Part shown: piece by piece, positions 12,576 through 24,681 of the stretch
Layout: the number at the start of each line of letters is the position of its first letter
Position numbering within the stretch: position 1 is the stretch's first letter
Assembly: GCF_007655135.1 (NCBI RefSeq)
Contig: NC_045131.1
Location: 25,094,001 to 25,158,000 of the forward strand
Direction: 5' to 3'
Source of the DNA: Punica granatum
Lineage: Eukaryota > Streptophyta > Magnoliopsida > Myrtales > Lythraceae
DNA length: 64,000 nt
Made by a program: the position numbers and the translations under genes
Notes under the pieces: model-generated
The model's input: only the letters and a program-made list of their open reading frames with translations
What the model was told of the DNA's origin: nothing
Database searches by the model: none

Positions 12576-14385
12576 TGTTAATTATATGCCATACCACCTA
12601 TATTTATAATTGGATAATTCCCATTTATGGCTATAAAATTTATTCTATTATTCATGAATTGTTTATGTTTATTAGGAAAATCCCTTGAGATGCTTGGCAA
12701 ATGTTTCATTCTCAAAGAGTTGAAAATATGAGTGACGGAGTCGTCTAATTCAAGTTCTTTAAATTGTTCACAATCATTGGAATCTAGGCTGGACACTATA
12801 ATTCCGACTAGACCATTATCTTTGTTTGTATCCATTATTAGTATATAAATACTAATGAAAATAGAGTAGTGAGTCTCATGCTATTTACTATTAGATATGG
12901 AAACAAATATGTAGATGCTTATAGAGATAAGCGAATCGAATGTGCTGTATAGATAATATTCACATGATGTTTTACTGTTGTCAATGAATATTATCTAGAC
13001 CATATTAGTGCATATAGTCTTTAGACTTGAGATGACCTGGTTATGGAAGTAGGTGACCTATTAAGATAGGATTCACTGACCTGAGTAAACAATGAAAGAT
13101 CCTACGAATTTGGGTTCTCTTTCTTGATCACGAAATCCTTGGCAAAGGTGATTGGACTTAAATAGAAATTTCTAATTTAAGTCCTAATAATCTATGAATG
13201 GAAGTTCAGAAATTCCATATGGTCAGTTATAGAATTTGACATTGATCATGCCCCTTACTGGATCGGGATCTATAATAAAGGGACTTGAGTGTATATCATA
13301 TATGGTCACAGGTTCATCAGAATGTTCAAAATGCACATTCGTCTCTATTTGAATCATAATATATTGCTTGGTGTCACTCATGATCTTTGGAAACCAAGGG
13401 CTTTTTGGAAATTAAACTTTTGGTTACGGAAAAGAGTTTCCAGTAATGTCAAATTATTTTGACATTATAATCTTATTGTTATTTAATGATAAACGTAGTT
13501 AGTCACATACAGTAGGATGTGTTGGAACCAAGGATGAATTGAGTCTAATTAAAGTAGTTAATTAGGAATCAATTCTCGGATTAGACTTGAAATATAATTG
13601 CAGGGTTGCTAGCACATCCCAAAGTCAAATTCGATATCGAGATGAATCCTTATAAGAAAATACAAGAGTTTCCTTATTTGAAAAGTTTTCATAATTAGAA
13701 AGTCTAAATGTGAAACTTACGTTGAGAACATAATAATCTTTTTCTCTTGAAGGTTTGGTTATAAGATGACTTATGTGTACAACGGTATTATATTAGCAAT
13801 AAATTAATTAATTGTGAATTAATTAATTTGTTGCAAATTAATCCTTAGAGTCATTTCTGTAAAACATATCAATATATGTTTTATGTGATTAATGCCAAGC
13901 ATTAATCCTTTCTACACAAAAACTGAAAAGAGAGAAAGAGACAGGGGGCACACGACCTAGTCAAATTAATCCACTGCCATTATCTTGGCTTGCCGATTAG
14001 AGACCGTGTTGGTTTTTCTTTTGGCTGCCAAAAAAAGGACTTTCGAGACCACTTGATATATCCTTCTCTTTCCGTGGTGTCTTCTGTTCAAGGGTGGGCA
14101 ACCTTTTCAACGGGATAAACGGTCCGAGAGGATTCTTGGAGACGAATAAGTTCGTGTGGAGAGGCCGCAGGAGTGGTTGGCTATAATCATCTACGATGAT
14201 TCAATCTCGAAAGGTAAAACTCGATAATCCTTGTAGAAAATAATCACAGGCCGCATTGTTTAATATGAATGAGAGGAGATGCCACGCTCGGAATATGATT
14301 TCGGGTTACGATCCAACATTTATGAGATGACAAATTTTAATCATCGTTTTACAATTTCGCTTCATTTAATTCGATTTTTCCTTCA
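12576..14385 (+). repeat. Copia 3' LTR
   Basis: This LTR starts TGTTAATTATATGCC just after GCAAGTTGAAGA, a weakened polypurine tract, and ends CTTCA. Within it 12732-14385 pairs with 4689-6434. It carries no SINE, which gives the empty-site comparison for the insertion at 4510. Confidence 0.88.
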
Positions 14386-15069
14386 CTGCAATCTAAAAAG
14401 TCTCGATTAAAATCGGCCAAAATGGATCAGAATAAACCTAAAATTCACTTTTCATCCATAGAAACCATCGTAGAGGCAACTTAATGATAAGCGCATATAA
14501 AAGAGAAAATCTTTCCAAAATTTATAACACCGCAAATATGAAGCAGAAGAGATCCCACTTCTTTAGATCCCGCCAACGTAATCAACCCCAGCACCAGCGC
14601 ATAAATAATCGAAGGGCCACTCATAAAAGAATATGAGAATATTAATCACAATACAGAAATCTCATGTTTGCCGTAGCGAGATGAAGCCGAGAAGAGAAGT
14701 TCGAGATTCTGCAGTCTCTACTCTCCAGAGGAGTATCGAAAGCTGTTTGTTGGAGGAGGCTTTCGCGATTTCTTCGTTTGTATGGGAGGAAGAGGAGGAA
14801 GAAGAAGAATCGTTCAGATGATTGAGCTTCAATTTACGAAATTAAAACCCTAGATATAGCTAAGGAAACATACAATTTATAAAAAATCCTGCTGCTCGCC
14901 ATCGCTGACCTCAAGTTCACCCTCGCTTCGCCTTCTTTTCGTGTTAGAGTTGAAAATAAATAAAATTAATAGAAAATCTTGATTAGAGGTAGATATTATA
15001 TAGATTAATTGAGCCAAATAAGAATTTTTCGGTATGTACCCTGGTATATAGAAGCACAAATGGCTTGAT
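14386..15069. other. Intergenic DNA with a possible small minus-strand gene start
   Basis: On the minus strand, ATG at 14624 opens 47 codons ending at 14481 (MSGPSIIYALVLGL...), a hydrophobic peptide with an in-frame stop 24 bases upstream. The DNA before it (14640-14820, minus strand) is rich in C and T, like a plant 5' leader. I do not recognise the product. It may be a first exon whose downstream part was lost or separated when the copia element landed about 100 bp away, or it may be chance. An AAACCCTA telo-box lies near 14846. Confidence 0.3.
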
Positions 15070-15205
15070 TAATTCAATTTGAGTTGGATCAGCCCACTGA
15101 GGGATAAATCTATCAAAATCTAAAGGATTTTCTCCATTTAAAACAGTCCAACCTTAGACCTTGATTAAAAGAAACAAGCGTCAAATCACTTGAACTAACT
15201 AATCT
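15070..15205 (-). mobile_element. Degraded SINE relative
   Basis: This aligns along its length with the SINE at 4510-4676 in the same orientation. The matched parts include GCCCACTGAGGGATAAA against GACCCACTAAAAAGTAAA, and ACAAGCGTCAAATCACTTGAA against the tRNA-like head. No target duplication is visible, so the copy is old. Confidence 0.65.
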
Positions 15206-15761
<556 letters not shown>

Positions 15762-15795
15762 GGCCCATTTAATCTAAAAAACCCAAGCCCAACAA
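15762..15795 (+). promoter_or_regulatory. Site II-like promoter elements of the L34 gene
   Basis: GGCCCATTT at 15762 and AAGCCCAAC near 15785 lie 145-180 bp before the L34 start codon. GGCCCA/AGCCCA boxes bound by TCP factors are typical of plant ribosomal and organelle-protein gene promoters. No clear TATA box lies between them and the ATG, which also fits such genes. The link is inferred from motif and position. Confidence 0.55.
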
Positions 15796-15939
15796 CCCGA
15801 CCAGGACATCGGGCAGGTCTTATCCGGGCCGTGATCCGATAAGGCGTTGGGTCGTCTTCTTCATCTTCGGATAGAATCATCAAAAGCTTCACCGTCCACT
15901 CCCCGAAGGAGCAGAGAAGGGAGAAAGCAAAGCTCAACA

Positions 15940-17197
15940 ATGGCGTCGGTTTCGATTCTCTCGTCTTCTTCATCGGTCCTTTTCTCTTCACGGGGCAGCC
16001 CTTCCGCCTCGCTCACCTTCCTCACTGGTTCAAGAAGCAGGAACGCCCCTCCGGCCGTGAGCTTACCGGGCCCCGCGTCGGCCCGCTCTGCTCTGCTCCA
16101 CTGCTCCTTCTGCCCTAGTTCTTCGTCTTCCCTGTCCTTCCCTTCTTCCTTCTCCGGTAAGTTAACTTGCTCCTCGTGCAGAGTTTTCATGTCTCACTGT
16201 TGTTGGGTTTGTGGCAGTCACATTGTTGAACACCTGCCATACGATTATCTGCCCAATTTAAGCTAGCAGGGATGGTTGCTTCTTGACAAGCCATTGATGT
16301 TTTGTAGTGGGAAATGTGTGGGAGAGAATTGTGGGGCAATTAATTCCTGAGTTTCCTTTGAGCTGAATCCGGTTTTTGGGTCATGTGGACTACTTGTAGA
16401 CTCCTTTGATGAATGCTGAAGCTTTTTTGCTTCCCTGATGCCGAGGCTCTGATCGGGTCTCAATTTCATGTTGATGTTTGGTTATAACCGGCTCCGGCAT
16501 CTGTTTCAGATGCGCATTTCTCATCTGTATAAATTTATGCTACTTAAGTTTAGTTTGAAAACTGGCGCCGTGGCATTATGTTCGTCTGCATTGCGCTGCC
16601 TACATTGAAGAATGAATGAACATGGAATGGCATTTATACTGGAACATAAAATGTTTGAATTGTCCATTCCTTGTTGTTACATTGAACCAGATTTGCCTTA
16701 GCTTATTTATCCACTGGTGACTGGGATGACCGTCTGAATTCTTTCTTGACTATCAAATTTTTCATACAAGTGTGCTGCTTATTTCGCTGTTCGATGGAGA
16801 AGTTAGAGCTTGTGAGCTTCGATTAAGAAAACCCTTGTTACGGTTGCCACTAGAAACCAATATTATTAGCTCTCTAAATTGTATCTGCTCTAGTAGGGTA
16901 GTTATGAATGGTATTTATCTGTTTCAATCGTTATTTCCAGGTTTGTCATTGGGGTTTGGTTTTAATTTGGGCACTGGGGCAAGACCCGAGAAACGACGTG
17001 GCCTAGTGGTGAGGGCAGGGAAGGCGGCCCTTTGTCAAACAAAGAGGAACCGGTCACGCAAGTCTCTGGCTCGGACTCATGGATTCCGAAGAAGAATGAG
17101 AACGACCAGTGGAAGAGCTATCCTAAAGCGCAGAAGAACCAAGGGCAGATGGGTCCTCTGCCCCAAGTCCTACCCGAAGAGTGGCAAAGAAGCCTAA
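15940..17197 (+). CDS. RPL34: Plastid 50S ribosomal protein L34 (bL34c), nuclear gene, two exons
   Basis: Exon 1 is 15940-16156 and exon 2 is 16941-17197. They are joined across a 784-bp intron with GTAAGT donor and TTTCCAG acceptor, phase 1, giving 157 residues. The first ~70 residues are rich in Ser, Pro and Arg, as in a chloroplast transit peptide ([20 protein letters not shown]). The C-terminus carries the L34 signature [19 protein letters not shown] followed by [18 protein letters not shown]34 is a small basic protein of the large ribosomal subunit and acts in the plastid after import. Length and structure match the plant family. The ATG at 15940 is chosen because it opens the transit peptide; the frame is open from 15847 but has no earlier Met. 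The gene looks intact. Confidence 0.95.
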
Positions 17198-18721
17198 GCT
17201 TCACTTCATTTTTTGTATGTTTTAGGTATGTAACCTGCTGTTTCTATATATACAGTCATTGACTAGATTTCCGGAAAGATTTGCATGCTGCCTCTTCTGA
17301 TTAATTCCAAGATGCTACCCCAAAATATCATGTCATTGGTATGACAGACATTCTCTGCCGTTTTACCTACCTGTTTCTGTTCAATTCTCCTGACGAAGAT
17401 TACTCTTTGTGCTTTTCTTGCGCAGAGCACGTTCTTGTATGCACCATCAATCGTATTTGCTAATTCATAGGATATGTTTGAACTTTCTCTTGCCTTCTTT
17501 CATTCTGTTTGCCACCATTTTGCCCTTTACTGGTGAAAATTAAATTCGGAGTTGCTCTCAATGAACATAGAATTTGTTAGTTTAGTACCGGGGCGCCTTT
17601 TGGCTGCTACATGGATGGGTGAACATGGATGCAATGATCAACTGAAAAGCCATGTGCGCCGGCAAACTTGTTCAACAAGTGTTTAGTGGCTGCATGTTCT
17701 ACGATCTGTACTCTGCGCTGCGTATGCCTGCGCGCTCCCAGGGAGAGATGGTATCTTTTTCCCAGCTCATAGAACTGTGGTGATTGGGGTAATACTCGAT
17801 CACAGGAAGGGCTATGAATCACTGTGGACGGTGTCATGACTATGTGTTCGTTGACTGAGTGTCATGCGCAGCAGTGTGTAGTGGCGGGTGAAGATCAGTC
17901 GCTGTGGATGCTATATATTGACCGTGCATGAACAGACTTGTGGGCGTGGTTTCTCGATTGTAGGCCTACCTCTCTGTGTTTGTAAGCGACATAGGCATGT
18001 GTGAGCATGCTAGTATGAGCATGGCTGCTCGATCTTGGAGGATTAGCTTGCATGGCCATTGAGTAAAGTAAAGAATGTGCTCTGTTGCTAAAACTTGAGC
18101 GTAATATAGCAGTTTGATGAGTGCTACGTGTGAGTTGCAAGCGACACCTTGACCAATAGCATGTTTTGCTAGGCGACTATGATCGGATGGTCGTAGTTGT
18201 AACCTCTGTCATGTGGAGAACCGATAGAACAAATGGTCCCTGAACTTGGGCCCCCCTTTATTTAAGTACCTTTACTTAACTGGCAGATTAAGTCATTCAT
18301 CTTTCTAAATTCATTAGATTCGGTCACTTCTTTGGTAATGTTTACTGCTCAAATCTTGATTAGTCAGGATCCATTGAGTTTTGGGATAGAAAGATGGTGC
18401 GCATAGAAAAATTGGAAATTGTTAATTTTGTTAGATTTGCCGCGAATTACTTATCAAATAATACTCTCCTCTTACCAAGGCAAGCCTTGGTTTAACGATT
18501 TAAAGTCACTCAATCTCTAGTACTATCCTCTTGCATGGGTTGGAATAGATTTGAAGGCCAATCGAGTGTAATTTCATTAAATGGATGGTAAAAATATTAT
18601 GGGCAGCGTCTTGAGCTTGTGCTCTAATAAGAAGCGAGACTTGAAATGTCAAAACCGTTTCAACTAAAAAGTATTTTTTTTTTAGTGTGTACCATGTTAT
18701 CAAGAAGTTTAACGGGCTCTG
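17198..18721. other. 3' flank of L34 and intergenic DNA
   Basis: The first few hundred bases are T-rich and likely include the L34 3' UTR. From 17590 to 18170 there is a less AT-rich stretch with words such as CATGGATGGGTGA that also occur in the copia leader near 7060. It could be a relic of such an element. Near 18231-18330 AATGGTCCCTGAACTTGGG resembles common plant repeat families. No gene is supported. Confidence 0.5.
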
Positions 18722-18850
18722 ATTATCATGGTTCGAGCCGGATTGGTCCACTAAAGAGTAAAACTCTCATAATCAAGAATTTGAAAAAGCTATTATCCTT
18801 AATGAGCTGACCCGACTCACTAAAAAGTTAACTTGTTAGATGTAAGGTGA
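18722..18850 (-). mobile_element. Two SINE fragments
   Basis: 18729-18785 (phrase GGTCCACTAAAGAGTAAAAC) and 18800-18850 (phrase GACCCGACTCACTAAAAAGT) both align with the same middle part of the SINE at 4510-4676. They sit side by side, as two diverged partial copies would. Confidence 0.55.
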
Positions 18851-19990
18851 TGTTTTTATTTATTCACTAATAAAATACTCTTGGAAAACTTTGTTTTCAT
18901 TTTAGAATAGTTTAGACTGTTTCTAAACCATTACTTTCATGTGGGGCGGAAATTATCGAAAGACAACGTTGTAGTGAGGGGAAGACCTCATTTTTGTCAT
19001 GTCAGTGGATGCACTAACTAGATTAGGCAAGGATTAAGAAAGATAAAATGAATGGACCTCTCTCCACCGAAAAAAAAAATGGATGGACCTCTATAAATTA
19101 AATTGCAGTAATTCTTGAAGTCGGAGAGCCAAGAATGAAAAATGAACCTCAGTTAATTGTATTCCACTCAGACGTTGTCCATATATGGACTGAATACATC
19201 AAGAGCAAGAGAGAAAATCCTAAACAGATGTGACCTAATCATGAAACATGTAAAATCTAGCCTAAAGTGCGGATACTATACAAAATTACAAGATACAGAA
19301 AATATTCTAGAACACTCGAGATATCTCGAGAAGATACACCGTCTCAACTGTAATAGTAATCAAACTAATAAAGTATTATAGTTGAGTGATAAATATTTTT
19401 AACCCCGTTTAAAAAAAAAAGCGAGTTCTAGTTTCGAGAATTAAACTTGCTGTTCATCTTATAACTGCAGTAATCACCATGTATTATATGGAAATCATTT
19501 TGTTTGCTAACAACATAGTCAATCGGCATACTTTCGCTTACTATCAATAATTTTTCATTGCTAAGAGCATAAAAATTCAACGGACAAAGCAAATGCCGAA
19601 ATCTATTGAACATTCAAAAAATATTAAAAATATTTCATAATTTACATACATATTTATTTTTTTTACTAATACTTGATATCCTAAAGTCCAACAGCACCCA
19701 TTAATTTGAGTTTGAGCGAAATCATTTACATGTTAATGTTCTCCTATTTGTGAATCTTTTTCTACTCACAAACTTCGAGGAAAGAGCATTCACAAACCCC
19801 AGGCTTCAATTCAATATTCAGCAAAAGTTTCTATACATAGTCAAACTGAATGAGCTTTTGTTTTGTCCATATGTGTCAACGCCTTGCCGGGCTCATTTGG
19901 GAATTCAGCCTCTATTTTATCGGAATTAGGATTAAAGCAGCAGACTCTTCAACTGTCTTTGATGAATTATTAACAAGTTCTTCATAATCG
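18851..19990. other. Intergenic DNA upstream of the cysteine protease
   Basis: AT-rich DNA with no supported gene. It holds a perfect CArG-type palindrome CCATATATGG at 19179-19188 and a perfect 16-bp palindrome CTCGAGATATCTCGAG at 19315-19330. Either could be a regulatory site for the gene downstream, but the distance (about 0.8-0.9 kb) makes this uncertain. Confidence 0.4.
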
Positions 19991-19996
19991 CTCTCC

Positions 19997-20005
19997 ATAA
20001 ATATA
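19997..20005 (+). promoter_or_regulatory. Probable TATA box of the cysteine protease gene
   Basis: ATAAATATA lies about 100 bp before the ATG at 20105, a normal distance for a plant TATA box with a 5' leader of about 70 bases. No competing TATA-like site lies closer. Confidence 0.5.
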
Positions 20006-20104
20006 TGCCACCCCACGTACAATATTGCATCAATCCCACTTGACGACGCACAGATACAACCTCGAAACAAGAATTTAGAAGGGGATCGAGGGGCAGCAAC
20101 GGCT

Positions 20105-21246
<1,142 letters not shown>

Positions 21247-22303
21247 TTGCCTTGTCGAGGGTGGAACTTGGAAGGCTTATTCCCGCAATATCTCGTCGCG
21301 GTTTTCATTACATGTTTCTGTCTTCATCTTCCATTCAGCGGGATGTTTGTTTCGTTTGAGATGTTGTACAAAAGCATGTTACTTTCTGGTGTGAAGATAT
21401 ACAAACTGCAACTCAATTAATGTGGCTTTTCTTCACTTGTTATCATAAATATACTCCGTGTTCCCAATGGCGCATTATATAATTTCCAGAAATAAGTATT
21501 GACGTATTGACCAAGCTGAGAGTCAATATTTCCAACGAAATCAATTCAATAATTATCTACTATTTTGAATGAATTCCGTAAGCCAACCAAACGACATATT
21601 TAAAAAAGAAATGAATCTAATCAGAAATCAATCAATAAAAAATGATGGGTTGCGATTTTGCTTTTTGAGCATAGATGACGTTTTTTTTCTCTTGTACTCT
21701 CTATCTTTTATGTAGTTATATTATATATTAGTTGGTCGATTCATAGTCCTATGAAATAAAACGAAATTTAGTATTAAATGTAATTAAAGTAAATCTTAGA
21801 AAATATAAAAATGTACAATTTAAATGAGTTTATTTAATCTCTGAATTTAATTTTTGAGTCAATTTTGTGAATTCTTAGTGATTAAAATTTATGGGCCATT
21901 AAAACACATTTAAAAATAGTTTCATCATAAAAATAGTCAATTAAAATTGTTCAAATAATTAACATGCTATCATCTATTTATAAGTTCTTTTCACGTAAAT
22001 ACACGACATTAATTGATGAAAATCCTTTCCTTGAGCGAAAAGTTAACTAAAAAAATTAGTAAATAATTAAAATAGACCATATTTTACAAAATAGGTTTTT
22101 GACCTAAAAAAGCACATAATATACAGAAATTGCTAATGTAGTACGCACTTTAAAATTAGCTAAAAAAAAGTACAAAGTTTCATAACTTTCCCTAATCTAC
22201 CTTGTCGTTAGCTTTAATCCATCCTCCTCGGTGAAGTGCTGACGTGGCCATTAAATTTGCTTAGCTGGCCATTAAATGCCACGTGTAACCATCCCATTGT
22301 CGG
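21247..22303. other. 3' flank of the protease gene, AT-rich, up to the gap
   Basis: No gene is supported. Close to the gap (22225-22290) the phrases GTGCTGACGTGGCCATTAAA and GCCATTAAATGCCACGTG form a partial inverted pair. They resemble the centre of foldback MITEs such as the one at 58815-59176, whose other arm would lie in the gap. Confidence 0.45.
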
Positions 22304-22403
22304 NNNNNNNNNNNNNNNNNNNNNNNNNNNNNNNNNNNNNNNNNNNNNNNNNNNNNNNNNNNNNNNNNNNNNNNNNNNNNNNNNNNNNNNNNNNNNNNNN
22401 NNN
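22304..22403. other. Assembly gap of 100 Ns
   Basis: Exactly 100 Ns suggest a default gap of unknown true size. By comparison with the 3' LTR at 35632-40251, at least about 2.9 kb of element 1's 5' LTR is missing here. If element 1 is nested in element 2, the rest of element 2's tandem array and its 3' LTR are missing too. Confidence 0.97.
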
Positions 22404-24084
22404 TTCTTTTCAAAACAAACATGCATGGATTCGGGTATCGTTGACTCATTCGGGTCCATTCGGTTACGAGGGTAGTTTCGGTCATTGGACCAATATCTCG
22501 ATCCTTACGGATTCGTGTTGGTCGCCGAATCACGAATCGTTTTCACAATTAAAGATTCGGCAATAAACCTTAAGCATTAATTTCCACGAACGGGTTAATC
22601 GGGACGTTCACCAGGGTTAATTCATTCCATTTAAATAACTTTGCACGAATTGGACATTAATTTGTAACTCGCGTCGACGAATTACAAAACGGTGGGTGTT
22701 AATGCCCTTTTCAAAACCCTCATACTTTCAAATCCTTATTGTGTGTTCTCCTTTTCTGAAAACAAATTTTCAAATCAAGGGCAAGAACATCATTTCGTGA
22801 TTCGCCGACATCCTAGCGCAGTTTAAGATGTCAGTTGGGTATTCTGTATCAAAATACAGTTATCGGACTAATCATTTCACTCGACTTAACCAAATCCTAG
22901 AAAATGGTTAGGCGGAACTCTAGGTTCCAAATCTAGAGTCAAAATACAAGTTTGGATCAATTCAGTGGTAATTCAGTGTCACAACACCGAATCACTATAA
23001 AAGCAATCTACACACATGATATTCGATTCTCTTTCCAAATTTCCAACAAAAGCAGAATACTAAAACATTGGCACGTGTTTGATTGCTTAGCATATGGCAT
23101 TTGCTTGCAAAAACACTTTTGGATTAATAAACTTGTTAATCCACGTACATTCGGTAAATACAAAACACCTTGTCTGTTATTAACATGTTGCGTGTTATCT
23201 TTCCGCACTTGTTTGCCATACGGGTCGAGCTTGATCCCTAGGCCGAATAATATTAGGTTCAACACCCTAATCATCGAGCACAGGGTCAACGCCCTAATCA
23301 ACACTCACAGGGTCCAACGCCCTATTCAGTGAGAGCGTCCATTGAATTCAGTTCTTCGGTCTTTTCCCTAAACTCACGGTGAGTTAGAGTGGAATAATAA
23401 CCGAACGCGAGTCGACTGGAATTCGGCCATTTGTAATTTGTATTTATTGTTTTCGAGAGCATTGTAAGGATTTTATTTTGTACATTTATTCTGTAAGAAT
23501 TCCAGTCGGTGAGCGAACGGTCCGAGAGTCGAATTAATCGAATCGGTCTAATGCTTGCCCAGATACAAGTAATCCAAGAACTCGCGGTTCTGGTTCACGC
23601 AGGGATTCAACCTCCATGGTTCGATGAACTGTAACGCAAGATTGTGAACCAATTCCCCGACACACGGGTTTACTTCTCTCTCAGCTTCTCACCGACATCG
23701 TTTAATTCATCGAAGTTACGGTGTCAAAACGTGTGAGCCGAGTGCAGCCTAATTCATGCGGTAAATAAAAAAAAATGCAAGCCTAGCAAACCAGAGTACC
23801 GAAAGGGCGTGCGGGATATAGGCCCGCACGTAACATGAACCCCCGAACACGGATTTTCCGGTTCCGCACAGATCAATGCCTTAACGACAAACTAGGTGTT
23901 CCATACCCCTAGACTCGGGTAACTTATCCGCCCTCGACCTACGGGTCGTAAAATGATAAGTGGCGACTCCTTCTCTCACGCGTGTCCGTCACGCGTCCCC
24001 ACGGGAAGGTGGACACTCCCAAGCCGCGCGATCCAAAAGCGCGCAATGCGGGCCCCGACGAGAGTCCACATTCGGGTCCGTACA
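22404..24084 (+). repeat. Element 1 5' LTR, last ~1.7 kb only
   Basis: Matches 38566-40251 and ends GGGTCCGTACA. Single-base gains and losses relative to the 3' LTR are dense in the first few hundred bases next to the gap and rarer after that. Confidence 0.95.
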
Positions 24085-24086
24085 GC

Positions 24087-24106
24087 TTGGCGACTCCACT
24101 GGGGAC
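24087..24106 (+). promoter_or_regulatory. Element 1 primer-binding site
   Basis: TTGGCGACTCCACTGGGGAC starts two bases after the LTR end. Element 2 has the equivalent GTGGCGACTCCACTGG in the same place on the minus strand. The form is typical of Tat-clade elements; I have not matched the exact tRNA. Confidence 0.85.
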
Positions 24107-24681
24107 ATACTTAGTGGATTCAGGCTCGATCCGTTTGCTTGCTTGCATGTTTATTTATCGCTTTCTGTACATTTACTTTTCTTTACACATTTACTTTTCT
24201 GCACTCGCATTGCATCATTCTAGTGGATTTAGGTACCAAATGCCTGAAATCCCACGGGCACCAATCTAGGAAGCTAGGTTAGTCAGAGGTTCCGAGTAAG
24301 GGAACGGATCGAGTTGGCTCCGCTTAGGCCCCCAAAAGATCCTCGCTCGATTTCAAGGAATTGATCCCCTTGAATCGGGAGCCCCCATCCCTAGTTAGTG
24401 GTTTTCCCAGTAGAACACTGAAACCATGCATAAACAGGGACCGTCATGCTGGACCAAAACAAACCTCATGCCGTCAACCGACCCAAAGTCCGGTCTTTGA
24501 GTCGGCCCCTAGTTTTCTTTTAGGCGGGCCTTTTGTTGTTTTTCTACAATGAGCGATGTACATTGTAATAGATACAGATATACTTTACTTTTCTGCACTG
24601 CATGCATGTTTTCAAAACAACCTAGGACATTACATCAGTTTGTTTATAAACATTAAACCAACATCTCTCCATTAGGTAAGG
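24107..24681 (+). other. Element 1 leader between primer site and ORF1
   Basis: Non-coding leader of about 575 bp. It has T-rich runs and no ORF with a recognisable domain. The equivalent leader of element 2 is 51145-51709 on the minus strand and is similar in length. Confidence 0.75.

Larger units (their letters stand above)
4437..14385 (+). mobile_element. Old Ty1/copia LTR retrotransposon
   Basis: Two related LTRs, at 4437-6434 and 12576-14385, flank a Met-tRNA-type primer site, a long leader and a decayed gag-pol. The domain order is Gag, GAG-pre-integrase, integrase, reverse transcriptase, RNase H, which defines copia. By eye the LTRs share roughly four bases in five and differ by several indels, including about 95 bp missing from the right LTR. 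Many stop codons break the polyprotein, so the element is dead. It has since taken a SINE in its 5' LTR and a Tourist MITE in its leader. Its target duplication cannot be seen because the 5' end is missing or diverged. Confidence 0.93.

Noticed and set aside
15861..16190. 109-codon ORF antisense to the L34 exon 1
   Set aside because: It is the shadow of a Ser-rich transit peptide on the other strand.
22214..22566. Four ORFs running across the N run
   Set aside because: They include 100 unknown bases and match no protein; they are artefacts of the gap.
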